A stretch of DNA of 17,230 bases from Roseburia sp. CAG:303 (GCA_000437755.1 FR900108.1:1-17230); one strand, 5' to 3'; shown: positions 6,596 to 13,940, counted from the first letter of the stretch. The notes: generated by a model from the letters alone, not told the origin. Translations and numbers: made by a program.

Positions 6596-6657
6596 GTAGT
6601 AATGTGCTACCTTCTTCTTTTGATAGGTAGTATATTACTACTTTTATATAATGTCAA
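6596..6657 (-). promoter_or_regulatory. nrtR-pncA promoter with two tandem palindromic operators
   Basis: Minus-strand TTGACA (6657-6652) and TATACT (6634-6629) are exactly 17 bp apart. The first operator, GTAGTATATTACTAC (6627-6641), is a perfect GTAGTA-N3-TACTAC palindrome and covers the -10. The second, GTAGTAATGTGCTAC (6596-6610), differs at one position. Their centres are 31 bp apart, about three helix turns. The two sites also mirror each other in a longer imperfect inverted repeat. NrtR is the obvious ligand, because it is the gene expressed from here; binding is inferred. Confidence 0.8.
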
Positions 6658-6696
6658 GTATTTTTTTACTGTATACAGATTATATCTCTGCTTTCT

Positions 6697-6828
6697 CTAC
6701 AACTCGAATATGGATAAGCCGTTTTCCATAGCATCTTTTACTCTGACTAATGCTTCCACTGCTTCTTCCCTGCTCTGGTAGGCTGCTATATTCTCCCATG
6801 AGCTAATTCCTGTTTTTCGTATCCTTTT
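6697..6828 (-). pseudogene. Unidentified 3' gene remnant
   Basis: An open frame without a start codon ends at TAG 6697. It reads SSWENIAAYQSREEAVEALV, then RVKDAMENGLSIFEL. The amphipathic, Glu/Ala-rich pattern looks like real protein, and the stretch is bounded upstream by a stop. I do not recognise the family. It sits between the NrtR promoter and the HD gene, where other gene ends also occur, so it is most likely the tail of a deleted gene. Confidence 0.3.
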
Positions 6829-6854
6829 TCAGTTGCCCTGACTCTAAGTCATCT

Positions 6855-7457
6855 TTATGCTTCCGCGTCCATCTCCTCACGAATCACATCTTCTGACTCC
6901 GCCATTGCCTGAAGTGTCTTTGACAGAAGCTCGTCAAGTTCCCATCCAAGCTGTTCTGCGCCTCTTGCAATTACTTCTCTGGAACAACCCGCAGCAAATC
7001 CATTGCTTTTATATTTCTTCTTCAGGGATTTCAGTTCCATATCCTTTGTGCTTTTTGACGGACGCATTAATGCCGCTGCCCAGATAAGTCCGGTCAGTTC
7101 GTCCACCGCGAAAAGAACTTTTTCCATTTCGTGCACCGGTTCGACATCAATGGTCTTTCCACATCCCACAGTAATACCATATCCATGAGAGCATACCGCA
7201 TGAATCACATCCTCGCCAACTCCGCCTTTACGCAAAAGTTCCGGTGCTTTCAGGCAATGCTCCTCCGGATAAAGTTCAAAATCAATATCATGCAAAAGTC
7301 CGGTAATACCCCAATACTCAGCATCCTCTGCATACCCCAGTTCCTTTGCAAACCACTTCATTACCGCCTCAACCGTATAGGCATGCTGAATATGAAATGG
7401 GTCCTTATTGTATTTCTTTAATAATTCTACTGCTTCTTCTCTTGCGATTGTGTTCAT
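6855..7457 (-). CDS. HD-domain metal-dependent phosphohydrolase-like protein
   Basis: 200 residues with AAAAGGAG before ATG 7457. The HD signature is present in order: H25 in IQHAYTVEAVMKWFA, H56-D57 in GLLHDIDFELYP, a further histidine pair around HAVCSHGYG (H86, H91), and D119 in FAVDELTGL. This is the single-domain HDIG-type family common in Clostridia and often annotated as hydrolase or nucleotidyl phosphohydrolase. The metal-binding residues are all in place, so it is probably active, but the substrate is unknown. It stands alone; the sequences on both sides are gene remnants. Confidence 0.8.
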   Translation of the reverse strand: MNTIAREEAVELLKKYNKDPFHIQHAYTVEAVMKWFAKELGYAEDAEYWGITGLLHDIDFELYPEEHCLKAPELLRKGGVGEDVIHAVCSHGYGITVGCGKTIDVEPVHEMEKVLFAVDELTGLIWAAALMRPSKSTKDMELKSLKKKYKSNGFAAGCSREVIARGAEQLGWELDELLSKTLQAMAESEDVIREEMDAEA

Positions 7458-7475
7458 TTTTTTGCTCCTTTTCTT

Positions 7476-7574
7476 TTATTTAGACCAGGTAAGTTGCTGA
7501 TTTTTTCCACTGTAATCAAATCTTCCATCATTTTTTTCTTCCATTGCCTTAATCATATGATAGGTATACTCATT
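7476..7574 (-). pseudogene. Unidentified C-terminal gene remnant
   Basis: An open frame ending TAA 7476 reads YTYHMIKAMEEKNDGRFDYS, then GKNQQLTWSK. It begins directly where the chimeric AAA protein stops (7570-7574), in another frame, with no promoter or ribosome site. The polar, aromatic-containing sequence looks like the end of a real protein. The family is not recognised. It is best read as the third piece of a three-gene junction. Confidence 0.3.
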
Positions 7575-8931
7575 TCAGTATTTCTATCATTTCTGCTTTA
7601 TCTGTTATCTCTCTGTCTTTTCTTCGCATCTGTCTGTTTGAATTCTCGCTTTCTTCCGCTATCTTATTTGCCGTTGTTCTCGTAATTGCTCCAATCTGCA
7701 GCAAATGAAATAATACTTCACTTCTATAAACAGCTGCAATTTCTTTATTTGGAATAGACACTTCACACAGATAAGTACCATCATCCAGCAATTCTTTCTT
7801 TCCTGTTTTTAAATATCCTGCTACTAATAACAAACTGTAAATATTTGCCGGGTCTTCTGAAAGAGATTTGTATACAACATTCTGGTCAATTCTTGCAATC
7901 ACACTCTCTCCCTGCAAAAGTGCATACAACCTTTCAATAATATCGTCATCTGCCACATTTAAAACGCCCTCAAGGATTTCATTTTTCCCCGTATTTACCC
8001 AATATGCCTGTGGAACACACCCTTTTGAAACATAATTAATAACTGACCATGGATTATAGATTTCCTTATTCCCAAAACAATATCCATCATACCAGTTTTT
8101 AAGTTCTCCATATTTTTCTGAAACGCCATAGTACCCCAGCATTTCCCTTACTTCTGCATCTGTGAATCCAAAATATTTATCATATTCTTCATCCATTACA
8201 GTGTTTACACTCAGATTATTTAACCCGCTGAAAATACTTTCCTGTGCAATGCGAAGAATCCCTGTCAGAAATCCGTAAGAAAGATTTTTGTTATCTTTAA
8301 ATGCCCCGGAAAAGAAGTTTCTCATAAAACCAATAATTTCATCATAAAAATCCTTTGAATAACCCTCCTGAATCGGAGTATCATATTCATCGATAATAAT
8401 AACCGGAGCCTTGCCATAATGTCTGGCAAGCATTGCGGATAATTTTTCCAGTGCAGAAGTCATATCAACTTCTGTTGCTGTTCCTTCGAGAATTTTTGTA
8501 AAATAATCCTTCTCATATTTTGCAATACATTCACTATAAAGAATTTCCTGATGCCTTCCATATTCTTCCTGCAAAAGAGCGCGGATTTTGTCTATTGTTG
8601 CACTCCATGTATCAAATTTAACATCTTTAAAGGTAAGAGATATAACCGGATATTGCCCCTGATAAGAGCGGTATTCTTCGCCACACTTCCAAATATCCTT
8701 ATCAGTGAAAAATTTACTGGTGTCCTCCGCCTTTTTTTCAAAAAACACCCTGAGCATATCCATATTTAAGGTTTTTCCAAAACGCCGTGGTCTGGTAAAC
8801 AGCGATACCAGTGGTTTTTTATCTAAAAATTCCTTAATCAGCATTGTCTTATCAACATAATAATATTCGGACTGTGCACGCACATAATCTGAAATTCCTA
8901 TTGGAAGTGACTTTAAAGTTCTCATCGGCAT
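7570..8931 (-). CDS. AAA-ATPase-like / PDDEXK_9-family protein, nuclease domain lost, C-terminus chimeric
   Basis: 453 residues. The N-terminus is the AAA-ATPase_like domain: LPIGISDYVRAQSEYYYVDK, Walker A variant TRPRRFGKT (46-54), and Walker B VIIIDEYD (D181, E182). The conserved FGFTDAEVREML, WYDGYCFG and IYNPWSVINY blocks follow. Full members are some 550-600 residues and end in a PD-(D/E)XK nuclease domain. Here family sequence stops after SRTTANKI-like ITRTTANKIAEE. The last 20 residues, starting QMRRKDREITDKAEMIE, match the start of nitroimidazole-resistance/pyridoxamine-oxidase-like proteins. So a deletion joined this gene near 7635 to the 5' end of another, and a stop follows at once. 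Start ATG 8931 has GGGAGG close by; ATG 8925 is also possible. The ATPase part may fold but the nuclease is gone. Confidence 0.78.
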   Translation of the reverse strand: MPMRTLKSLPIGISDYVRAQSEYYYVDKTMLIKEFLDKKPLVSLFTRPRRFGKTLNMDMLRVFFEKKAEDTSKFFTDKDIWKCGEEYRSYQGQYPVISLTFKDVKFDTWSATIDKIRALLQEEYGRHQEILYSECIAKYEKDYFTKILEGTATEVDMTSALEKLSAMLARHYGKAPVIIIDEYDTPIQEGYSKDFYDEIIGFMRNFFSGAFKDNKNLSYGFLTGILRIAQESIFSGLNNLSVNTVMDEEYDKYFGFTDAEVREMLGYYGVSEKYGELKNWYDGYCFGNKEIYNPWSVINYVSKGCVPQAYWVNTGKNEILEGVLNVADDDIIERLYALLQGESVIARIDQNVVYKSLSEDPANIYSLLLVAGYLKTGKKELLDDGTYLCEVSIPNKEIAAVYRSEVLFHLLQIGAITRTTANKIAEESENSNRQMRRKDREITDKAEMIEILK

Positions 8932-8986
8932 TTACCTCCCACCATCAATTTCTTTCCGCCAATTATAACTGATATCCCGGAAAACA

Positions 8987-9118
8987 TCAATTTATTTTCA
9001 TACGTTTCTCCGGAAGCATTTCCATCAATGTCTGCTTTATTTTTACAATATGTATCGGCTTTGCCAGATGCACACTCATTCCCGCCGCAAGACATTTTCT
9101 CGCATCCTCTTCTGCCCA
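8987..9118 (-). pseudogene. Receiver-domain tail of a response regulator or hybrid histidine kinase
   Basis: The last 40-odd residues of the frame ending at 8987 read EEDARKCLAAGMSVHLAKPI, then HIVKIKQTLMEMLPE. This is the alpha4-beta5-alpha5 end of a receiver domain. The conserved lysine lies in AKP, and the C-L-A-A-G-M pattern is common in hybrid sensor kinases. The phosphorylated aspartate and everything before it are missing. It is fused in frame to a lipoprotein N-terminus near 9116, so it is a scar and not a functional regulator. Confidence 0.65.
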
Positions 9119-9415
9119 GAAAATATCCAGATCAACACCTGTCATTTTCTGAATCGCCGGCCAGAAAAAATTATCCGTTTTCTTTGTCACATCTCCGGAA
9201 TAATTTACCCCGAGTCCTGTGATCGTCAGTCCGTTTTCAAAATACAGTTCTTTACTTTTTTCCAGATTGTCCGCTCCTTCAAGCAACTGTTCCTTAATTC
9301 CCTGTGTATCATCACTGGAAGATTTGATATTTTCCTTTCTGTCACACGCCGGAAGCAAAAGCATCATGCTCCCTGCAATCAGCAAACTCGAAATATTTTC
9401 TACCTTTTTCCTGCA
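9119..9415 (-). pseudogene. N-terminal fragment of an ABC solute-binding lipoprotein
   Basis: In the frame open from 9505, protein of its own begins around 9415: RKKVENISSLLIAGSMMLLL, then PACDRKE, a lipoprotein signal with LPAC as lipobox (C54 of the frame). Next come a Ser/Asp-rich linker and LYFENGLTITGLGVNYSGDV, then WPAIQKMTGVDLDI. This is how extracellular solute-binding proteins of LplA type begin. About 100 residues remain of a usual 450-550. The 5' end overlaps the acetyltransferase 3' end in another frame, and the 3' end changes to a receiver domain near 9116. If translated it would be a secreted stub. Confidence 0.6.
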
Positions 9416-9833
9416 CCGCACCCATTTTCTCATAGAAGGCCACTGCCGGTTCATTCCAGTCAAGACAGCTCCATTCCATCGCGGAATAACCCTCTTCCCG
9501 CACAATCCCGGCTATTCTGTCAAAAAAATATTTTCCAATCCCCTGATTACGGTATTCCTCTTTGATAAACAAATCCTCCAGATGAACCCTGCCTTCTGCC
9601 GCAAATGAACCAAATATCGGATAATACAGTGCATATCCGACTGCTTCCCCATCATATTCGGCGATCAAAACTGTAGCAATCTTTCTCTCAAAAATCCAGT
9701 ATTTCAATTTTTCCTGTGTTCCCGTCATATCCTGCGGTCTTTTTTCATATGCTGCCAGTCCTTTTATCATGCATTGTATCAGGGAAATGTCTTTCTCATC
9801 TGCCCTGCGTATAGTTAATCTCGCCGTATTCAT
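9342..9833 (-). CDS. GNAT N-acetyltransferase (SSAT-like), C-terminus replaced
   Basis: ATG 9833 follows AAAGGAATGAAAT. The protein has 163 residues. MNTARLTIRRADEKDISLIQ, then VGYALYYPIFGSF, VHLEDLFIKEEYRNQGIGKY (acetyl-CoA loop RNQGIG) and MEWSCLDWNEPAVAFYEKMG are the marks of the spermidine/diamine-type GNAT group. Members normally end G-A-x-P-M-D-E-W-T-V-Y-R soon after this point. Here the reading passes after GAV into QEKGRKYFEF and a tail that is lipoprotein-gene DNA in another frame. Only the last strand or so is lost, so acetyl-CoA binding may remain but activity is doubtful. Substrate unknown. Confidence 0.78.
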   Translation of the reverse strand: MNTARLTIRRADEKDISLIQCMIKGLAAYEKRPQDMTGTQEKLKYWIFERKIATVLIAEYDGEAVGYALYYPIFGSFAAEGRVHLEDLFIKEEYRNQGIGKYFFDRIAGIVREEGYSAMEWSCLDWNEPAVAFYEKMGAVQEKGRKYFEFADCREHDAFASGV

Positions 9834-9880
9834 ATTTCATTCCTTTCCGTCAGTTTCCCCTCACTGCAATTCGTAAATCC

Positions 9881-10660
9881 TTACCTGTCATTTTCATCTT
9901 CTTTATATTTTATCCTGAAATAATCCAGATAAGCTTTATATTTATCCTGTGCTGTCAGACAGGTATCCCTCAGATATCCCTTTTCTCTGTACCATTCTTT
10001 CAGTCCTCGATAGTAAAACATTTTCAGATTATCCTCGATGATAAATGGTACAATATTATATTTCAGACATTCTTTAAACATAATTAATCTGCCGACACGT
10101 CCATTTCCATCCTGAAACGGATGAATCCTTTCAAATGTCACATGAAAATCCAGAATATCATCAAATGTTTTCTCTTTTTTTGCATTGTATTCTGCCAGCA
10201 GTTCCTTCATTTTATCTGCAACATTTTCCGGCATGGCTGTTTCCATGCCGCCAACTTCATTTGGCACTTTTTTATAATCCCCTACTGCAAACCATTCTTT
10301 TCTGGAATCGCTGGTTCCATTTTTCAATACCAGATGAAGTTCCTTCATAAACTTTTCCGTCAATGCCGCCTTCGCATCATCAATCATTATATCTACACAA
10401 CGGAAATGATTCGCCGTTTCTATCACATCATCCACATTTAATATTTCTTTTTCCACACCTATTGTATTGGTTTCAAAAATATATCTGGTCTGCTCATGTG
10501 TCAGACGGCTCCCCTCGATATGATTGGAGTTATAGGTCAGTTCAATCTGCGTCTTATGGTAAATGCCGCCGGAATACTTATTTGATTTTTCTTCCCGTAA
10601 AATATCCAGTAATGTATTACCCGGTTTTTCCTCTGTTTCTGCAACTGAAAAGTACTTCAT
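9881..10660 (-). CDS. Fic-domain protein (probable AMP transferase) with N-terminal inhibitory helix
   Basis: The frame is open to 10714, but ATG 10660 is chosen because GGAGG (10667-10671) lies 6 bases upstream and the extra 18 codons are leader-repeat DNA. This gives 259 residues. The active-site loop is HPFQDGNGRVGR (180-191), a perfect HxFx(D/E)GNGRxxR, with FERI before it. The inhibitory motif (S/T)xxxE(G/N) is SNHIEG (45-50), N-terminal to the core, the class II arrangement, so the enzyme is probably self-inhibited until the helix moves. Fic proteins transfer AMP from ATP to hydroxyl groups of proteins. The target is unknown. No antitoxin gene is next to it. The leader carries three tandem hairpins. 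Confidence 0.88.
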   Translation of the reverse strand: MKYFSVAETEEKPGNTLLDILREEKSNKYSGGIYHKTQIELTYNSNHIEGSRLTHEQTRYIFETNTIGVEKEILNVDDVIETANHFRCVDIMIDDAKAALTEKFMKELHLVLKNGTSDSRKEWFAVGDYKKVPNEVGGMETAMPENVADKMKELLAEYNAKKEKTFDDILDFHVTFERIHPFQDGNGRVGRLIMFKECLKYNIVPFIIEDNLKMFYYRGLKEWYREKGYLRDTCLTAQDKYKAYLDYFRIKYKEDENDR

Positions 10661-10684
10661 TCCATTCCTCCATTCATTATAAAA

Positions 10685-10773
10685 GGTCAACAGACTTCGT
10701 CTATTGACCTGCATCCATCAACAAACCTCATCTATTGACCTTATATTTTGTCAACAGACTTCGTCTATTGACC
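10685..10773 (-). repeat. Three tandem 25-base hairpin repeats in the fic leader
   Basis: Copies lie at 10685-10709, 10716-10740 and 10749-10773, with spacers of 6 and 8 bases. On the minus strand each runs GGTCAATAGAC, a three-base loop (GAA), then GTCTGTTGACC, with copy 2 diverged. As minus-strand RNA the stem has 11 pairs with one U-G wobble. Copy 2 differs at several bases, but 10 of its 11 pairs remain as Watson-Crick or G-U pairs. The plus strand would have mismatches instead. This points to an RNA structure in the fic transcript, or to a DNA operator; both are inference. Confidence 0.75.
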
Positions 10774-10774
10774 T

Positions 10775-10783
10775 AGTATACCA
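10775..10783 (-). promoter_or_regulatory. Likely extended -10 promoter for fic
   Basis: Minus-strand TGGTATACT (10783-10775) is an extended -10 with TATACT as hexamer. The -35 position (10803-10798) is only TTTATT. Transcription would start near 10768, inside the outermost hairpin repeat, leaving all or most of the repeats in a leader of about 110 bases. Confidence 0.45.
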
Positions 10784-10948
10784 TACTATCTGCAAAAAAT
10801 AAATTTATTTTACTTTTGTTTTTCTGTAAACCCTATACAGAACAGGCGGAAGAAACTGGAAGATGACTGTATATACCGGAGCAACTCTGCAATAAACTCA
10901 TCTCTTTCATATGATTTAATGTTTGACCGATGTACCGCATAAATTTTC

Positions 10949-12067
10949 TTACTTTCCCCAAACTTCTTCTGCAATTTCCTTTACCAGTTTGAGTTTTGCC
11001 CACTGTTCTTCTTCTGTAATCTTGTTTCCAATTTCACAGGAAGCAAAACCACACTGCGGACTTAAACACAATCTGTCAAGAGGAATATATTTTGCGGCTT
11101 CATGGATTCTTGCAATCACGGCTTCCTTATCCTCTAACACCGGTGATTTTGTTGTAATAAGACCAAGCACGACCTTCTTATCTCCCGCTACTTTTTTCAG
11201 AGGTGCAAATCCGCCGGATCTCTCATCATCATATTCGAGGAAAAATGCATCGACATTTTCCTTTGCAAACACATAATCTGCCACGGTATCATATGCACCA
11301 CTTGCAAAGAAAGTGGAATGATAATTTCCTCTGCAGATATGGGAAGTAATAACCATATCCTCCGGTTTTCCTTCGAGTGCAAGGTTATTTACTTCGAGAA
11401 GCTGTCCCTTTACCTCATCCAGATCAATTCCCAGTGCCTTGTATCTCTGCTTTGCCGCATCTCCTACAATCGCACCCCAGGTACAGTCATCGAACTGAAG
11501 ATTTCTGCATCCTGCGTCATAAAACTGTCTGATTACCTCCTGATATCCCTTGCCGATATCCTGTATCAGTTCTTCATTTGTGGCATAAAACTTTCTTGTA
11601 CTATTGATATTTGCCGGAACAATCAGCTGCTGGAACATCTGTGCCGGTGCAGGAATCGTATATTTTGCCACTGTATTTTCATCTTCAAACTGCTTCAAAA
11701 ATTTGAAATACTCCACAAACGGATGTGCCTTTGCCTGAATCTTTCCAACCAGATAAGTATCATCCAGAACGGCAAGTTCTGCATTGAACTGCACACCATT
11801 GCCGGTATGTTTATGTTCCACACCCTCAAATCCCCACATAAAATCAAGATGCCAGAAAGTTCTCCGGAACTCTCCATCTGTAATCACATGGTAGCCTAAT
11901 TCCTTCTGTTTTGCTACCACTTTTCTGATTTCTTCCTCTGTCACTCTGTCTAATTCTTTCTCGTCTATTTTACCACTCTGGTATGCCGCCTTCGCATCCT
12001 TCAATGCCTGCGGTCTTAAAAAACTTCCTACAAAATCATATCTGAACGGTGTCTGTAAATCTTTCAT
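10949..12067 (-). CDS. MetE-like cobalamin-independent methionine synthase family protein (YxjG/YxjH type)
   Basis: 372 residues, which is the length of the single-domain C-terminal MetE-like proteins; full MetE is about 750. YDFVGSFLRPQALKDAKAAY, ITDGEFRR, LQFDDCTWGAI, HICRGN, FFLEYDDERSGGF and LCLSPQCGFAS are in the order expected for this barrel. The zinc ligands match MetE: H243, C245, E278 and C339. Such proteins methylate homocysteine or a related thiol to form methionine; the methyl donor for the short forms is less certain. AAAGGAGA precedes ATG 12067. A MET-box lies upstream and the MetR/MtaR-type regulator is the preceding gene, which supports a methionine-supply role. Confidence 0.85.
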   Translation of the reverse strand: MKDLQTPFRYDFVGSFLRPQALKDAKAAYQSGKIDEKELDRVTEEEIRKVVAKQKELGYHVITDGEFRRTFWHLDFMWGFEGVEHKHTGNGVQFNAELAVLDDTYLVGKIQAKAHPFVEYFKFLKQFEDENTVAKYTIPAPAQMFQQLIVPANINSTRKFYATNEELIQDIGKGYQEVIRQFYDAGCRNLQFDDCTWGAIVGDAAKQRYKALGIDLDEVKGQLLEVNNLALEGKPEDMVITSHICRGNYHSTFFASGAYDTVADYVFAKENVDAFFLEYDDERSGGFAPLKKVAGDKKVVLGLITTKSPVLEDKEAVIARIHEAAKYIPLDRLCLSPQCGFASCEIGNKITEEEQWAKLKLVKEIAEEVWGK

Positions 12068-12105
12068 CTTTCTGTCTCCTTTTCTTTCTGCTGTTGATGG
12101 TGCTT

Positions 12106-12174
12106 ATTATATAGAAAACCTCACCATTTGCAAAATACATAAAAGAAACAGTTGACCATAGTTTTAAGCTATGG
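12106..12174 (-). promoter_or_regulatory. MET-box and promoter of the metE-like gene
   Basis: CCATAG (12156-12161) and CTATGG (12169-12174) flank a 7-base centre. The core ATAGTTTTAAGCTAT matches the known MtaR/MetR MET-box of streptococci (TATAGTTT-N-AAACTATA) with one mismatch within the inner 15 bases. The promoter is TTTGCA (12134-12129), 17 bp, TATAAT (12111-12106). The box centre falls near -66, where LysR-type activators usually bind. Match and spacing are seen; binding by the adjacent LysR is inferred. Confidence 0.75.
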
Positions 12175-12181
12175 ACGATAT

Positions 12182-13081
12182 TCATTTCAGATATTTTTTC
12201 AACATTTCCAGATAGGTTTCCCCCAGTCTGCTCAACATTCCTTTTCGATGCGTAATATAGCCAATCCGCATATCGCTTTCATCCGCCAGTGGTACTGCAA
12301 TAATATCTTTTCCATTTAGTTTTTTATCGATTACTCCACTGCATACAGTATAACCATTTAACCCGATTAATAAGTTAAATAATGTTGCCCTGTCGCGCAC
12401 CCGGATATTTTTCTTCCTCTCGGAAGCCGAAAAAATTTCTTCGGAAAAGTAAAAAGAATTATGTTCTCCCTGTTCAAAGGAAAGATATGGATATTCTTCC
12501 AGTTCTTTATTTGTAATAACGCTGTTTGCTGCCAATGGGTGCTTTCTGCTGATAAACACATGCGGTTTTGCAATAAACAACAGATGAAACTGCAGGTCAT
12601 GGGACTTTAGGATTTTGCCTATAACTGCTTCATTAAAATCATTCAGAAACAATATCCCGATTTCACTTCTCATTTTTGCCACATCTTCTATAATTTCATA
12701 CGTCTGTGTCTCTCTGAGACTGAAATCATATTCTTCCTGACCATATTGTTTGATTAAATCCACAAATGCATTTACAGCAAACGAATAATGCTGTGTGGAC
12801 ACACAAAATTGTTTTTTTCCGCCATCATGTTTCTTATATTTATCTTCCAGAATTGCCGCCTGTTCTAATACCTGCCGGGCATACCCAAGAAAATCCTCAC
12901 CTTCTTTGGAAAGGCTGATGCCTTTGTTGGTTCTGTTAAATATAACTATGTTCATCTCTTTTTCCAGCTCATGCACCGCATTTGTCAGACTCGGCTGTGA
13001 GATATAGAGCTTATTTGCCGCCTCTGTAATTGTCCCGGTTTCTGCTACCGTTATCACATATTTTAATTGCTGAAGTGTCAT
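12182..13081 (-). CDS. LysR-type regulator, MetR/MtaR/CmbR-like (methionine/cysteine metabolism)
   Basis: 299 residues, standard LysR length. The DNA-binding domain (1-60) reads MTLQQLKYVITVAETGTITE and SQPSLTNAVHELEKEM. The effector domain has blocks I recognise from the streptococcal MtaR/MetR/CmbR group: CVSTQHYSFAVNAFVDLIKQ, RSEIGILFLNDFN, EQGEHNSFYFSEEI and DRATLFNLLIGLNGYT. Those proteins activate methionine or cysteine uptake and synthesis in response to sulphur-metabolite status. The metE-like gene lies 114 bp downstream with a MET-box between them, which fits. The start ATG has AAGGAAAT upstream and overlaps the TGA of a 13-codon open frame (MNKKQEAKKEIAK) of unclear meaning. Confidence 0.88.
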   Translation of the reverse strand: MTLQQLKYVITVAETGTITEAANKLYISQPSLTNAVHELEKEMNIVIFNRTNKGISLSKEGEDFLGYARQVLEQAAILEDKYKKHDGGKKQFCVSTQHYSFAVNAFVDLIKQYGQEEYDFSLRETQTYEIIEDVAKMRSEIGILFLNDFNEAVIGKILKSHDLQFHLLFIAKPHVFISRKHPLAANSVITNKELEEYPYLSFEQGEHNSFYFSEEIFSASERKKNIRVRDRATLFNLLIGLNGYTVCSGVIDKKLNGKDIIAVPLADESDMRIGYITHRKGMLSRLGETYLEMLKKYLK

Positions 13082-13185
13082 TTTGCGATTTCCTTTTTTG
13101 CTTCCTGTTTTTTATTCATGTGATACAATTTTCCTCCCTCTGTTTCAGTGACCGTAATATCTATTATTCTCTCCTTCCATCTTTC

Positions 13186-13935
13186 CTACCGGGCTTTATA
13201 TATCCATGCACTTACCCTGGCTGAAACCGGCAATATACAGATACATCCCAGGTTTGCAATTATCATGACAAACAACTGCTGTATAAAAGCCTTTGAGTTA
13301 AGCAATGCTGACATGTCATATCTATAATACTGACACATCATAAACAGGAGAAGTGATTCTCCAATTCCCGCAAAAAATAATGTATTCACTGTCGTACCAA
13401 GGATATCCCTTCCAATATTATTTCCCGATTTTCTAAGTTCTTTTTCTGTCAGGGAAGGATTACTTGCATATATTTGAAAAACTGCTGATGACACAGATAA
13501 TGCTGCATCTATAATTGCACCAAGCAGTCCCAGTAAAACAACCACAGTCATTATCTGAAAGGAACTGACATGGATTTTGTTATTCAGAAATGAAGCCTCA
13601 TCGCCATACATATCAAATTCATTATATCCTCCCAGTCTTGTCCGGTAAATACTATATCCACAGAAAATTATCAAAACCGCTATAACAATAATAACAGAAA
13701 GAAATGCACTGACGATTTTTCTGTTACACCCATTTTGTGCAAATAACGTCAATCCTGTAAATATCATACTTCCTATAAACAATACCAGAAAAACCGAACT
13801 TCCATCTGCAATAAATTTTATACACATCCATAATAAAATCATATTCCCTGCCAGTACAAAAACACCTGCCACACCACGTTCTTCCCCTATTACTATCATA
13901 AGTATTATCAAAATAGTTCCTAATATTACTGCCAT
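13186..13935 (-). CDS. YibE/F-family membrane protein (second of pair)
   Basis: 249 residues from ATG 13935. The upstream frame to 13992 belongs to the previous gene's end, and AAAGGT lies before this ATG. Hydrophobic segments: MAVILGTILIILMIVIG, then GVFVLAGNMILLWMCIKFI, VFLVLFIGSMIFTGLTLF, FLSVIIVIAVLIIFCGYSIY, VVVLLGLLGAIIDAALSVSS and two more near the end, about seven in all. The LLGAIIDAALSVSSAVFQI block, then ELRKSGNNIGRDILGTTVNT, is the YibE/F signature. Function of the family is unknown; export or membrane transport is a guess. It starts 5 bases after its partner stops. Confidence 0.82.
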   Translation of the reverse strand: MAVILGTILIILMIVIGEERGVAGVFVLAGNMILLWMCIKFIADGSSVFLVLFIGSMIFTGLTLFAQNGCNRKIVSAFLSVIIVIAVLIIFCGYSIYRTRLGGYNEFDMYGDEASFLNNKIHVSSFQIMTVVVLLGLLGAIIDAALSVSSAVFQIYASNPSLTEKELRKSGNNIGRDILGTTVNTLFFAGIGESLLLFMMCQYYRYDMSALLNSKAFIQQLFVMIIANLGCICILPVSARVSAWIYKAR

Positions 13936-13940
13936 ATGTT

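Noticed and set aside
10661..10714. Longer Fic protein starting at 10714
   Set aside because: These codons are the ribosome site and hairpin repeat; ATG 10660 has a GGAGG at the right distance.
10685..10773. Short CRISPR array
   Set aside because: The spacers are only 6 and 8 bases, the repeats are self-complementary over their full length, and no cas gene is nearby.
10810..10948. Open frame after the metE-like gene (KIYAVHRSNIKSYERDEFIA)
   Set aside because: It looks somewhat protein-like but has no start, ribosome site or recognisable family, and may be chance in a 170-bp gap.
13082..13123. 13-codon ORF MNKKQEAKKEIAK overlapping the LysR start
   Set aside because: The nearest good ribosome site is 13 or so bases upstream and the Lys/Glu-rich product is not distinctive; it could be a leader or a remnant, but there is not enough to call it.
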